This document shows, piece by piece, positions 35,258-48,345 of a stretch of 64,000 nt of DNA. The notes beneath the pieces are model-generated. The model was given only the letters and a program-made list of their open reading frames with translations, did no database searches and was not told where the DNA came from. The stretch is taken from the NCBI GenBank assembly GCA_015179025.1, contig WHUX01000014.1, positions 496,001-560,000 of the forward strand, in the 5' to 3' direction. This DNA is from Terfezia claveryi. Its lineage: Eukaryota > Ascomycota > Pezizomycetes > Pezizales > Pezizaceae. The number at the start of each line of letters is the position of its first letter. Position 1 is the first letter of the stretch. The translations under genes were made by a program, and so were the position numbers.

Positions 35258-38200
35258 ATGTATCCAACGTCCCCGGTCTCGCCGGTCATGTCCGATAGCA
35301 AGTCTGAAAAAGATGTTGGCATTCATCCGAGCGCTGGTGATACTGAGCAGAAGCTCTACGACATAAAGCCGAAAGGAAGGCCGACGTCGAGTAGAATAAA
35401 ATCGCCATCTACAGAGACCGTCGATTCGAGGAACGAATACAAGACACGCTCTCCCTCTAGCCTTTCGCCCCGGAAGAGGAAGCAGTCTCCTGATTCAAAA
35501 TCAGATACCGAAGTACCCAAGCGGTCCAGAACGTATCCATTATACCCAAACTCTGAAAACAAAATGAGCCTTGATATCAATGATATTGGCATGCCAGGGC
35601 GGTCTGGAAGTACTCGGAGTAGGACAAAGGTTCCGGCTCAAGAGCGACGAAGAGTTCCCGTTGCGTAAGTTTCATGAAGCGAGATCCCAAGGCACATGAC
35701 TAACCCTGAGATAGATGTGATAGCTGCAGACACCGCAAGATAAAATGTTAGTGGACATGTACGATGCTTGCTGGGCAAACGCATGGCTAACTAATAGTTC
35801 CAAACTCCAGGTAATGGGGAGAGTCCCTGTCAAAACTGTTGCAAGAACTCCTACGACTGCAACTTCCCGCCTGTATCCGCCAAGATCGTCGTGGAGGAAA
35901 ACTGGGTGGAAAGGCTGCAAGGTCGTTGTGGCGCACTGGAACGTGCTCTAATCGAGGCCATACCCGATCCGGAGAAGAGAGAGGAGCTGGCAGCGCAATA
36001 TGGGCTGAGGTTGATGATCTCGGCATCTCCGTCAGAGCGAAGCGAGTCTGAGCCCAGCTCCGCAAGCAGCAATCCCATGAATGGAAGCAATGAAGGGGTA
36101 TCGAACGCAGGATATGATACAGAGGCCTATAGTACGTCGAATTCAACCTCAGAAGGCCATAAGCGCTAACAGAAAAGGTTTCATTGGTGATTCTGCAGGT
36201 TTGACCTTCATGAACAAGATCCGGGAGTTTGTGCGAGCCACCATTCCTCTCCAATCTCAGATGAACAATTTCCTGGACCCAATTCAAGTCTTCTTAGCCT
36301 CTGCTGCAGACTCAGAATGTCGTTCCGTTCCGCTCTCTCTGCCATCCACCGATCCATATATCCTTCCACACAAGCCAACGGTCGCCTCCCTCATCCAGAG
36401 ATTCATCAGCTTCCTCGGGTGTGGTTCCACTCCAGATACGTCCTCACCCTCAGGAGGGGTGTATTATTGGTTCGACCCTGACCGGCTCTCGCGGGATCTT
36501 GATACATTATATACGTCAGTGAATATGGGATTATTGGGCATAGGCGACCAGTCCAGACCGGTCGACTACACCGTCCTTTGTATGGTCAATGCAGTATTGG
36601 CACTTGCTTGTCAGTCGACAGCTTCCTCTGCTGTTGGGCCACTTGATGTGGAAGAAGAAGCCATTGCCCGTGATGCATACTTTTGGACATCTTTTGTACC
36701 ACGGAGGGCAAGCAATGGGGACCGCTCCCTTACACCCGATCAAGCCTTCACGCCAACTAGCCCACACAGCACGCTCTCCGAGTATGGGGAATCACAGTCA
36801 AACTATTTCACCGTCACAGACTATAACACGCGACTACCAGGTCCAATGGCATCCAACACGTCCACTTTCCAACCAGGGATGACCTTCTTCGCCCGCGCAA
36901 AGGCACTGATGGTCAGTCCTTCTGATGCACCAAGTCTTTCGACTCTGAGGACTCTCTCGATGCTGGCTTATTTCCTTCTTTCAGCAAATAGGTGGGAGGC
37001 AGCGTATTTACACATAGGATTGGCGGTTAGATTGGCGGTAGCCAATGGATTGCATAGAAGGAGGGCGTTGACGGAGGTACTGGGACAGCCTGAGGTTGAC
37101 ATCCGCAATAAACATCGGGAGGAGGAGGATAAACGGAGGACTTTTTGGACTATATACATTCTTGATAGGTAATGTCATTAGACAGCCCAGAGGTCTTGGG
37201 CTGATGCTAATGGTAATACAGGCTGGTAAGCTGTATGACTGGTCGGCCAGTGATGCTAGGTGATGAGGCCATTGATACCGAGTTGCCATTGGATATCGTA
37301 AGTATGGTTCCTGCCAACTCGAATCCAATGTCTAATCGGTTACATAGGAAGGCCTTCCATCCGCGAGCGGCCTTCGAGCTCATGTGCAACTGAGCAAGAT
37401 CATGGGAGACATTATAACAAGTGAGTGAACAAGCGTTGTGAAAACCCGCGAAGAGACCTAATGTAAGGACAGAGGTATATCCGATCAGGAGATTTGGCGA
37501 CACTGCTCAGACACAACACCAACTCATCATGCAAGCTATTAAGCAGTCGCATGCTGAGTTAAATAGTTGGCATGAAAATCTTCCTGCCGAGTTGAAGCTG
37601 GTGAATGGAGTAGCCAGGGAGCGAGGGGTCTTATGGCTCCATAGCTTGTATAATGAGGTAAGTACTATAGGGCCTTTTTTTTTTTTTTTGAATACGTATT
37701 ACTCCTATTCAGTCCCAGTAACTACAGGGCCAGTAGCAAAATGTAATGTCCACTGACACGAAAAAACAGCTGTTGATGCTCACCTGTCGGCCAGGCCTCT
37801 TGCTCGCCATGAAAAGAACTTCTGCGTCGATACATTCCCCAACTCAAAGCTTCCAAGCCCTACCTCCCCACGTCTATGAGCACGCCAATATATGCACCAA
37901 CGCAGCGGGTAGTAACCTTCTTCTTGCTCGGCAGATCCAGGCTTCAGGCTGGGTTCATGCAAGCTTTACTGAATGCACCTACATATTCAATGCGGGTATG
38001 ACGTTAGTCCTCGCACGTCTCATAGCCCAAGGAGGACCAGAGTGGCCGGGGAGGCAGCTTGAAGAGGATATCCAATATGCTATTGCCTTCCTGTCAACCC
38101 TTGGAAAAGGAGGGAACCATTCCGCAAGGAAATATACCAAGGACCTGGTGGGGCTCGATGCTGCAGTCACGAGGCTAATTGAGGCACGAAATCTCAATGT

Positions 38201-38345
38201 CAGCCTTCAAGCTCTCGGAGGGTCCCCAACTGGGATGTCTCTGCCGGCTGTAACAGTAGCCCCGGGACTCGTACCAACCATGGCGTTCCAACCAGAACTG
38301 GATTTTGCGCTCTTTGGCAACACTGATTACCCCTGGTCTTCATGA
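35258..38345 (+). CDS. Zn2Cys6 fungal-specific transcription factor
   Basis: Eight exons: 35258-35664, 35715-35746, 35811-36131, 36199-37168, 37222-37297, 37348-37420, 37473-37657 and 37770-38345. They total 2640 nt for 879 residues, with phase consistent at every junction and CTAAC branch sites in several introns. Residues 1-135 are Ser/Pro/Lys-rich and disordered. The binuclear zinc cluster spans Cys137-Cys163 with pattern CX2CX6CX5CX2CX6C (CDSCRHRKIKC, then CQNCCKNSYDC). A linker and short coiled coil follow (VVEENWVERLQGR, LERALIEAI). The middle homology (Fungal_trans) region includes FARAKALM, AYLHIGLAVRLAVANGLHRR, FWTIYILDR and LVSCMTGRPVML. The protein should be a nuclear DNA-binding activator or repressor; its targets are unknown. 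The 32-nt exon 2 encodes the first half of the zinc cluster and splits the third Cys codon. Intron 7 carries a small retroposed insertion. The start could also be Met at 35288. Confidence 0.9.
37675..37720 (-). mobile_element. 46-bp retroposed fragment with poly(A) in intron 7
   Basis: On the minus strand a 31-base sequence (opening TACTGGGACTGAATAGG) ends in A15. It is flanked by an 11-base direct repeat, ACTATAGGGCC and ACTACAGGGCC, with one mismatch. This is the signature of target-primed insertion of a severely 5'-truncated LINE or SINE. Twenty-two of 23 bases recur at 11140-11162. Confidence 0.55.
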
Positions 38346-39119
38346 AATGAGTGAGTGAATGCGTGATTATCAGGCATTATATGGAGGAGTATTAGGATTA
38401 TTACTGGGCGTTGTTTCTGTCGTTTGCATTGAGGGATCGAAATTGCATTCGTTTTTGGATAGATTTCACTGTGTTTGATATCGCTAAGCTAGGCTGGAAA
38501 CGGGAATCATCGGGGGGGGTTATTACGTTGGTGTTTATTCTTTGATGGGATATGTTTTGGCTTGCGGCAGTGAGGATCTGGCAGGAATATTTGGTTCATT
38601 GGTTAAAGATTGGGTTCGGATATGGGGTTTTTGTTTTATGTCCTATGATTATTTTCACTTAGAGGAAATTATTGAATATCAGCGGGTTTTTACTGAGGGG
38701 CATTCAATGCATGGTGATACATACATGCATAAGAATCGCCATCAATGCAGATTGTGAACGTCTTATGCAGTCAGGCAAAGGTATACTATATGCAAGTCCC
38801 TCACACGTGCCACCACGGATAATCTTTAATCCTAGGTTCGAAGATCAGGGGAGGGGAACCCTGGTATCTTCACGTGAGAGAATTATTCTGCAAAAATGTA
38901 TTTATAAGCTCTCAATATAGTTCCTTGCAACTTATCCTTGGAGTATAGCCGTGCCACCCAAAAACCACTAGGTGTTGTACTATGATGTACTTTTCTGCTG
39001 AGTATATATATAAGAGTCTTGACTGAACTGGGGGCTGTGATCGAGACTAGGCTGGAGACATATGACGCCTTTGGTATGGCAAATCGAGTAGGCTGGTTTT
39101 GGTAGTGGCAGGAAAACAA

Positions 39120-39181
39120 ATATAGAATCCTTGGTAGTTTAGAACCTAAAATATAGAATCCTTGGTAGTGTAGAACCTAAA
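39120..39181. repeat. Tandem repeat, 2 x 31 bp
   Basis: Two copies differing at one base, each ATATAGAATCCTTGGTAGT followed by KTAGAACCTAAA. No coding role. Confidence 0.85.
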
Positions 39182-41903
39182 ATGATATCTGGGGTTCAAT
39201 CCAATTGGACAAATGACAACGACATCTGACGGGTTGACTCCCTATTGGATACCGAAGACCACATCTCACGGGTGTGGTAGCCGGGAAAAGAAGAAAATAT
39301 ATATACCCTAGCAAACATTTCTTGACAATCTATATTATGGGCGCCCAACGAGACTGCCGTGCTAGGCGGATTTGCCGCGACTGCAGCTGCAGACCTTGAC
39401 ATAGTGGAACGTTGTAAAGGGGCTGTGTGTCAAGTTACTATCTGGTAAAGTTTGAAATTAGTGGAAGTGGAATACCCAGCTGTATATAGCAACACTTCAG
39501 GGCATAAAGTTTCGCCCTGGTAAGTGGGTCTAGCAAAGCCACATCGTGGGGGGTTTTAATATACACGGTACAAGGAGAGTGCCGTACTTCCGGTATGTAT
39601 TGGTCTGTTCCCCAAGGTGATTTCTGTGTAATGTCAGACCGTCATTAATATTCCGAGACAGGGGGCGTTGGGGAAAGAAATGCCTCGAAGAAACCGGGCA
39701 CTGGGGAAAATCTGCGAGATTGGAGCCTATCAAGTATGAATTCTCATCAGTGGATCAGCCTGTCGACAGTGAACAGGAAATATTTATGTCTCAGTGTTGG
39801 GAGTGCAATGTGGGCAGGCAGCAGTGTGGGAAGTCTGTGACACTTGGGGTTGCCAGAACGGTTCCAGGGAAGGCTGTGAGCAGGTAGTCTGCTTGGTGAA
39901 CAGGCGCTGGCGAGGTAGTAGTTAAACATATTATGTAAGTTCAGCATTTAGTTGACCTACGTAGACAGGCCTAGGCGCATCGAGAGTTCTCTGGTAGATG
40001 ACGACGAGAGGCCATGAAATGTAGACAAGTGCTCTAAAGCTTCGACGTACCTGGCGTCTGCGTTGACCAGATATCTCAACACTGGCCCAACGGCGAGAGA
40101 TTGTGCTTAAGTATAAGTCAAAAGGAGCTCAAAATCATTTCGTCCCGCACGAGACACATTTTGCTCACGCTCCCGAATCTCTTATCTGCCAGGTTTGGAC
40201 CTTTTTGACGGAGTACATTTCGGGTTCGAGAACCGTACCTAGATACCATACTGGGGAAATCATTTTTCTGCTTAAAACTCGCAACTCAGGCGCTTGATCA
40301 TACTAATTCACTAGTCTGGCTTGCAGTTGCCCTCGGTAGGACTACTAATTCCTCTCCTGTCTGGTTGAGTGGATCTTGGCCCTCTCAGACGGAAAAGAGG
40401 ACTGTACCTTCTCTATCACGCAACATTGGATTACTCTGTGCCTGTGAGAATACGGCTCAGCTTGAAGAGGTTTGTGTATTTAACTACCGAGGTGTCATGC
40501 CAACCAGACTAACTCCCTCCAAAGGAGGGTTTGTGCAAATCAGACTACTAACTCCTAGGTGTAAGAGCCACAATCGCAGTGTGAAGTAGATACGGAGTCA
40601 TCGATCCCTAATGGCCATTTCTCCTGAAATAGCCATTAGCGGTAATCATCTTGCCAGAGGGTTGCTTGGTGCAAGTGTTGATGGAGTTTCATTTCGTATT
40701 GCATCACAGGAGTTGGAAAGAATAAGCTTCAATACAGAGAACCTCGATTGAAGCTTCCCGTAGTTAACTCATAAAATCCTGATGGTATGAGTATGCTGTT
40801 TCCGGTGTTACTGTATTCTGAGTGTTTGACTACACATTCCAGACTTGAGCGGAAATGCACCCTACGATATCCACTGCCCCAGGGTAGTTCGATTCTCCAA
40901 GCACTGGGACAGTGCTTGAGTAGAACAAATATGCCCCAGGGCCAGATAAAAGGCAAGATAGCGTAAATCATATGTTGCATTTAGGCTACCTACGAAGCAT
41001 TTGTAACTCTCTTTCGTTCCCCGGCCCCTCAATCACGCCTGATATGCCATTTGCATATTCACTAACCCCATAAATATCCCAGGCCATCCCAACCCTATTG
41101 TCTCTGCGGGGTTGTTTTCACGAATTGATATCGATGGTGTGCTTTTCCTATTAGGTTGCAAAGCATTAAACCTCATGGTAGGAAGGGAGGGGAACCTAGA
41201 AACGCGTCATGGCTGTCGAAATAGTGGAGCCTCTTGTCACTGCTGTATATGCTCACCACTGAGCCCCAGGGTATTACAGGATACCCTTGATATAAGACTA
41301 TCGTTGGGTGGTGGGGTAATATTCTAACATCAAATATATTCTTATACCAATTGTGAGGGTAACTGCCAGGCAAATACATGGCGAAAGGAAATCAAAGCGA
41401 CATAGTAGGTGCAGGAGAAAGCAGAGGAACTAGGTATAAGAGAAACAGCGGAACTGGAAAAAATAACAGGTACAGACGTAGCGCCAGAGGTGAATAAGGC
41501 AGTAAGCTAGGTTTGAATTTGTGCGGGGAAATCTCTTTATTGATAAGTCTTCCTATTCCGGCTAGTGTGATTAAGTACCTTTATTATAAGAATATCCTAG
41601 GAATATGCACCATAAAATTAGAATATTCCTCTATCAAATATATTCTTAATTTGTATGGAAGTGGCTGGGTTTATTCTTATATCGAGAGTACAGTACACTT
41701 CGTGACACGAGGCTACGTCTTTTCTGAGACGTTCCACGTTGTAATCTTAAGCGGCTAGACCAAGGCATGATACTCATTCCAGTGCTCTTTGAGGTAACTA
41801 TACCTGGATTAACTGCTGCATCGTGTTCTCGTGAAAGCCCCATGCATATGACAGGACTGGTTATGCCTCTACGAGCGGCCAGCTTAGTGTATCAATATGA
41901 TAG

Positions 41904-42101
41904 TGTAACCCGACTAGGTCAAATTGGGTAGAGCTTGCGGAAGGGACTAACTTAAGTTGGTAGTTAAGCCAACCAGACTAGGTAATCAAGGGATATGACT
42001 TACTACGTAGGCATAGTTCTATGCCATATTCTACGCTATAAGCCATCGCCCGGGGCTGTTTACTGACAATCAATATTTGGATTATACAGGTGGGATGTTA
42101 C
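41904..42101. mobile_element. Possible solo LTR remnant
   Basis: A block of about 198 bp opening TGTAACCCGACTAGG and closing GGTGGGATGTTAC, giving a short TGTAAC/GTTAC inverted pair. It carries an internal GCCAACCAGACTAGG word also seen at other sites. No target duplication is visible, so the call is weak. Confidence 0.25.
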
Positions 42102-43188
42102 GGGTACCTTTTATCATATAAATTTGCATGGCAGCGTAGTACATTCTATCTTCCCTTCCTAATGTTCTGCACCTTTTGTTACTGGTCAACCTGAATGAAT
42201 TAATAATTTATAAATCTGAATTTGATAATATCTAGAATCTTAGAGGGCTACAAGTGATCTAAGGAAACTGGTGAGTTTTAACGAGATGGCCTGCTTTGCC
42301 AAATTCAGCAGAAAGCAACCCTTGATACTGCTACTTATTGCATGGAATTGTGGTAGCTAGTCGGATTACTTAGTAATAAAGGTAGTAAAAAAACCAAAGT
42401 AGTAACCAGACTACGTTGCCTTCCTCATGGGAAGAAATTACTTAGCATGTCTTTAATCTGGTTAGATGCCTTTTGGTTTTTCATGAACGAAAACCATATT
42501 ACAGTTTTATCCAAAGCGCTTTCGGTATTTCACACGGAAGAATCATCAGGCATCAACTATCATGTGGTGGTTAGAATAAAAATTGGCACTACTTACGTGA
42601 CTTTTCTGGATAGAATGACTTCCACGCGCTACTGGTACAAATTCTGTATGGGCGGGGGTATATGTCTGGGAATTTACCCCCTGAGGGTTACAATACTTTG
42701 GCCTAGCCTATGGGGATGACTTCCAATAATGCACTCATTCCCTGACCTACTATCACTGTCCAAAGAGTTACCTATCACTGTGACGCGGATATAGCCTGTA
42801 CCGTCATGGGCACGAGAGCATGTATATCCTTCAAGGTCTTGAGCTTCGTACTCTAGAGATGATTTTCACCAGCGAATGTAGGTTCAGCGGTAAGTAAAGT
42901 TCTTACGGGGACGTTAAAGCCTAAATGACGTTGGGACTATAGCTGAAGGCGACTTGACTGTTCAACGTACGGCTGTGGTTGACCTCGCCGCAAGTACATG
43001 CAGGTTCTGGGGCATTGAATGACACTGACAGGGGTTAATGAGTCATATAAACCGTTTCATGCTTATCTGCTGGGTTACACTCTGCATACCCTTGAGATTA
43101 GGCTGCATAACATAATAATCCTTATTTATAACTAGGTCGTCCCCTGCCTGGCTGAATTGAACCGAATTGAACCGTTATTACGGCGTCG

Positions 43189-43454
43189 ATGAACCGAATA
43201 GTTATGTCCGGCTGCCTTGCTACACCATTCGAACGATCTGGTCTGTCAAGCTTGCTGAACAGACAGGGCCCCTTCGAGTATTGCCTACGTAAACTGGGGG
43301 AAACGGCCGATTGGCGTTATCTGTGTCGGGAAACACAGAACGCGGCGCACATACTCCAATACAGGGAGGTAGGAAATTACAAGGGCTGAAGGTGGGAAGA
43401 AATATGGATGTCCTGGAGTGGTGTAGAGAAGCATATGGTTTTTTGATTTCTTAA
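43189..43454 (+). pseudogene. LINE (Tad-like) ORF2 C-terminal fragment
   Basis: The frame reads LRKLGETADWRYLC, then RETQNAAHIL and REVGNYKG, matching the zinc-knuckle-like end of fungal Tad-clade LINE ORF2 proteins (C-x-CG...TQNAAHLL...VGDGKGR). After an in-frame stop it continues RWEEIWMS and, one frame over, LEWCREAYGFLIS before a stop. That is the expected C-terminus with one frameshift. Only this last portion is left; reverse transcriptase and RNase H are absent. Confidence 0.6.
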
Positions 43455-44617
43455 ACTATATTCTAAAAGTTTTTATGCTTGCTCACGGAGAGGGATTTTT
43501 TTTATTTAGGAGCTGGCGCGGCTCAGAGGTTGGAGAATCCATCCTGCTGGGCTTCCACTCGGGGATGCGCATCCAGTCATATGCGGATAGCGCAAATACG
43601 AGTACTGATTCACAAAAGAAAAAAGAAAAAGAAAAACCGTCGAACATTTGGTCACTTGTTGGTGAATGGAACGCAATAGCTGTTAGCCAAGCCCCGGGAC
43701 TGTGGTACCAGTTGAACAAAGTACAGGAGAGACTGAGGGGGTCATGGGTTAAGGAGGTCATGGTTCACGACCGACTGGGTGTCGTGTGGATCTGAAGCAG
43801 TGCGGGAATATGAGTGGATATCAGGGGTAGATGGTGAGGATCTCAAAGTTTTGTAACCTTCCAGCTCACACGGAGATAGTGGCGAGTAGAACCAGTTGGG
43901 TAACCAGACTACCAGTTGGGTGGTCTGGGGCGATAAGGATTGAGGGACAAGAAGGGAATCAACAAAATCTAAATCTTATCATTCTAGATCTTGTGTGGCT
44001 AACATCTGCAGGCAGGCACAGGCAATTGAAGGGCTCCGACTGGCAACAAATTTAAACATTCTATGATACCGGAGAAATTCAAGTAAATACTTTACCACAG
44101 TATACAGCATGCACCCAATGAAACTATATATCGCCTTAGGGTTATTCAGAGTATCAAATATTATTTCGACCTCAAATGATTCTGTGGCACGCTTAGGCGC
44201 TACGGCACGGCACATTGCGTCAGACAGCATAAAATAAACATAAGCTTGCTTTTCAATTCAATTTGAGCGATTCCCAGTTGAAATGGCGATTTAGGGATAT
44301 AAGTTTCTCTAGAGAATCTACAGCAGTTGGTTGGTAGGACGAGTAGGACAAGACTACAAGTTTGGCATTTAAGAGAACAAGCTGGAGCTGGAATATTGGG
44401 ATCTTTGCTTTGTGTCTTTAACAAGTCTCCGCATTAATTTCAGGTCCTTTGATATATGTAGAAGGGCAGTAGTAGCTTCAGTCACATTCTTAGACAGAAA
44501 CAGCATCGAAATAAACCCCAGCCGAGTTTATACCTACAGATCAAACAGGATCTGTAAGTTTGTTATTTGTGAAAAAATATACATAAGAAAAAGTCTGTCT
44601 TGGAGCAGGTAGGAGCA
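43455..44617. other. Intergenic
   Basis: No supported gene. A duplicated ACCAGTTGGGT lies near 43890-43922 beside another AACCAGACTACC word. Upstream of 44618 lies the presumed promoter of the first disordered-protein gene. Confidence 0.45.
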
Positions 44618-46173
44618 ATGGGTATGTCTCCCTCTAGGTTATTCCCGCAATGCCCTACATACTTGTGGGACAACAAATGGAGCGTTAATACTGGCACCTC
44701 GCCTTGTTAGCCCGAGGGAATTCCAACTGCGTGTCCAAGAAAGAAACGACCAGCACCTCCAACTGCAAACCTAGGATTAAAACAGGCCCCCCTGTGAGGG
44801 TAGCAGCAAACAATGATGCTGGCCCTCGGCGCTCACGGCGACTGCATTCAAAGCAGGAGAACGCTGAGCTGGAAACCAATTCAGCCCAATCGTTAGCGGG
44901 GCCTACCCCTGCCACCTGCCCCTCCAAAGCAGCGACTAAGCCTCCTCCTTCGTCGAGGGCTCCAGGTGCTGTTGCACCACTAAAGATTAAAGATCGTGAA
45001 AGTAGAAGGAGACAGATAACCAAGCTATCCCCTTTATTAACCAAAGCTCCAACTTCTCGTAGGAGGGCAGGAAGTTGTACTGGTACTGCTACACGGTCGA
45101 GGCCGGTGGTGGATTCCCCTCTGGCGACTGAGGGAGGTCGACCATCGGTAGAGGAGCAGTTGCTACGAGAGCAACAGGAATTATCCGAGGAGCAAATTGC
45201 CGCCGCTACCGTTGCCGCAACGGAAGCGGGGGTTTTGGGTATGTTGGAGACATCGCCACGACCTTGCAGCCCACCTGTTGCCCGTGTGATAAAAGCGTCT
45301 ATCACACGCGGCGGGTGGGAAGGAGAAGGTGACAGGCGGTTCCGGTTACGGAGGCGACTGGGTGAAGAGCGAATAGTTGCTGGAGGAGAAGCCGCCTCCT
45401 CTTCGGGTTCGTCTAATAAGAAACGCAAATTGCCCTCTAGGAATGAAGAGGCGGCCGGGGCACCCAAGGCCTTAGCTGAGGACCTAGAGTATGAAGCACC
45501 AGCTCAGGCAAGCTCCCAAGCGGTCGCATTTCCAAAGAGGAGGGGGAAATCTGCCATCGATCAGGAACGGCCAGCCCCCACACACACCTCCAGGAAACGG
45601 AAGCCTACCCCTAAGGCTAACACAATAAACTTTTCCACTCGCTCCGCTCCTCGAAGCTCACGGAAGAGCAACCCCAAAGCAGGGAAACCCGGCCTCCTCC
45701 CATCCCCGATTAGAAAAGCCATCACCGAAGGCCCTACGGAGGTGCACGGGGTGCCTGTTGGCCGACTACGGCAAAAGGAAAATGAGGTAGCCACGGTTGG
45801 CAGGGTGAATGCTAGGGGGAAGAAAAAGAAGGCGATTGAAGCTATTGGAGGGGCCTCGTCTGGGCCTGAGAGTGTCCCTGCGCCTGGATTAGTGTCAGGT
45901 AGGTTGATAGGAGGTCACGGAGAAAGGAATCTGGGCCTTGAAGCGAGGGCAGGAGGTTCAGAGGCAATACTGGAGGAGGTATCTGCACTGATGGAGTCCA
46001 GCAATTCTCCAGTAGACTCTGCCCAGGCACAAAAACTGTCCTCAACAAAGAAAGAGCGCCGATCAGCGTCAATCTTCATCTCTGATGACGAGCTAGTTTC
46101 GGATATAGACAGCATTTATGCACCATGGCCCCGAATCGAGCCCCATCACCAGCGTGGGGTGGGGGAGGGCTAA
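44618..46173 (+). CDS. Basic, disordered, probably nuclear orphan protein, 488 residues
   Basis: The long frame has no ATG near its 5' end. A four-nucleotide first exon (ATGG, 44618-44621), a GTATGT donor, an 89-nt intron and a TTAG acceptor ending at 44710 restore MARGNSNCVSKK in phase. The total is 1467 nt. The product is rich in Ala, Ser, Pro, Lys and Arg, and almost entirely predicted disordered, with one helical Glu/Gln stretch (EEQLLREQQELSEEQIAA). Several candidate nuclear localisation clusters are visible (PRRSRRLH, NKKRKLPSR, SRKRKP, RGKKKK). A late acidic Ser/Asp motif (ISDDELVSDIDS) could be a CK2 or SUMO-interacting site. I recognise no domain. A 260-codon antisense frame is a shadow. 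The second disordered gene, with the same 5' architecture, begins 2.2 kb downstream. It may be a lineage-specific protein or a domesticated element. Confidence 0.65.
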
Positions 46174-48345
46174 GCTCGGATGTGCTACCGCCTCCGGGGT
46201 AGCATGATCACTAGGCGACTGTGGGTCTTAATGCAGGGCAAACACCGCCCCCGTCCACCGGCGAATTGCGGGGGGGGTTGCTAATCATCAAGGATGGGGG
46301 GAGATAAGCGTGATGTCCTGCTGCAGCTGAATAAAGAAATATATTCAATCATGGGGAAGATAAATAAAGGGACAACTGTCCAACATACATATACCCGTCA
46401 ACTCAGGCTCTCGAAATACAAACTAATCAAATAAGTAATAAATATAAGTAGTTGAAAAGATGTTAATGCTGTCCCATTACTCCAACCATTTTCTCCATTC
46501 CTCCGTCCGGCATGCAGATGTTCCGACCGACATATTGTACCCACACACCCTTGTTGTAGGATTACCGTATTACAACAATACAGTAGGCTCCCGATATAAA
46601 GAATGCCCGATGTAAGAATACGTCGACATAAGAAACATTCTCAAGGATTTTGCTTTGTCACATCCCAGTATATTCTTATAACGAGATTCCTAATAGTCTA
46701 GCGAAATTACTAACTGAATACTCGCTTCTGACTCGGGTAAACCTATCGATAAGAAGTCTGCTGACTGCTGGGAAAGCTTGCCCTTTTCTTTTTTATTTGT
46801 ATCTAATGTGGAATGGCCCAGTCGTTGGATAATCCTGTCGAGTCTCTCTACTCGAGGATGCGTTCTCTCGTCATTGGCTAGAATAACTTGAATACGAGTA
46901 ATGAGTTACTCCAATATAAAAAGGGCAGGAAAGGAGCATAAATAGTAAGAACCTCGTTTTGCAGAGTTACATGGTGAGGACAGCGGAACAGACTTCGAAC
47001 AGGGCTTATAAACTGATTACTCAGTATACAAGGTAGTCTGGGTAAGAATGCTGGGCACATAATTTAAGCTACATATGATCGAGACTAGCTACATACTTTC
47101 AAACAGTGCAGAAATGCGGTAGCCGTTACCAGAAACCTTGAATGTAAGACTGACTGCTTGACCGTGAATCGCTATAACGCTTGGCTTAGCTTCGATAGTG
47201 AGGCGACCATTCAAAACTGTAGTTACAATTATATGGAATGAAGATATAAATTCTGTAACCTTGATGCTGGTCTTAGTGCGGATGTTTGAGGTATCACAAG
47301 CCCCTACCACACGATGTGTAAGATTCATTCTCTTTAACGCCTATACCGAGGACACCGACTGCAACGCCATTTTCGTGAATGTAGTGAGCAACGAGACCTG
47401 AACCTGCCTTCTTAAGCTATACATGAGCACTGACTTTACCTGAAAAAAAAATGAAGAGTACGAGAATTTTTCTCACTATAGAAAGAAAGTCATAAATACC
47501 TGGGAATTATAATATTTCATCTGTAGAATGTATGCATCCGTAGAATCATATCTAGTCAATTGAAGTCGCTGTATATACATATTTGCTGCTTCGCAGTATT
47601 CCACCTGAATCAATGTATCTACACGTACTTTCCCCATAGGTTACAATTAAGGATCAAGTAAGACGCCTACATTCAAACTCAAAACTAACTTGGGGCCCGC
47701 AGGATAACATAGGGGGTAACACATGTACACGGAGCAGGCGACTATATTCCATTCTATGGGCCTGGGTTGACATTCCACCATGCACACACTTTACGCTCTA
47801 CCAATACCAGGCACAAATAATCCAGGCAAACAATTTCATCTTCAATTCCAAACGAAACCATTTCCACAATATGTATCGATGATAGACGTATATGGATAGG
47901 TACTATAACATCGGTCAGGTTGAGAGTGTTTGTTTAGAGCTTAAACGTGTTAGATATCCCATGCCTCTCTACACACCCACTTAGTAGTCAAATATTGAAG
48001 CTTTAAGTTACCGCACGATCTGCCTTGGAAAAGCATTATACCCTCCCAAAGAAGAGTACAATTGGCTATCGAATCAAATGATGTTCCAGAACTGTTATGG
48101 TACACTACATGCATTCCAAACCGGATTCTGCCCAGGCCTGCTAGCTGCACGGTCAGACATGTATCCCTGCACATGCGTATAAAAACCCCCATGGAGCCTC
48201 ATCCGTCCCGTTGTTTGTTGTCGTGGCGCTCAGACTAGCTATCTCAAGGACTTCCTTTGATTACTTTTCACTTGTGAGCAAGAGGCTTCACATATCGACA
48301 TCGATCTATATAAAAATATAACTTCCGGGTTGTAAACAATGAAAA
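46174..48345. other. Intergenic
   Basis: No supported gene. A pogo/Fot-like terminal sequence begins at 46581 (listed). The minus frame at 47950-48192 and others are short and featureless. Confidence 0.45.
46581..46640 (+). mobile_element. Possible pogo/Fot-type transposon terminus
   Basis: Immediately after a TA dinucleotide the sequence opens CAGTAGGCTCCCGATATAA and continues with two more GATRTAAGAAT-like words. This resembles terminal repeats of fungal pogo/Fot-type Tc1-mariner elements, which insert at TA. The opposite end (TTATATCGGGAGCCTACTG) was not found in the next 600 bases, so only one end may survive. Confidence 0.35.

Larger units (their letters stand above)
38346..43188. other. 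Gene desert
   Basis: Nearly 5 kb without a credible gene. It contains a 2 x 31-bp tandem repeat at 39120 (listed), repeated CCAACCAGACTA/TGCAAATCAGACTA words around 40.3-42.4 kb, and an LTR-like segment at 41904-42101 (listed). Confidence 0.45.

Noticed and set aside
44685..45467. 260-codon minus-strand frame rich in Ser/Pro
   Set aside because: Exactly antisense to the disordered plus-strand gene, which has the better splice structure and composition; it is a shadow frame.
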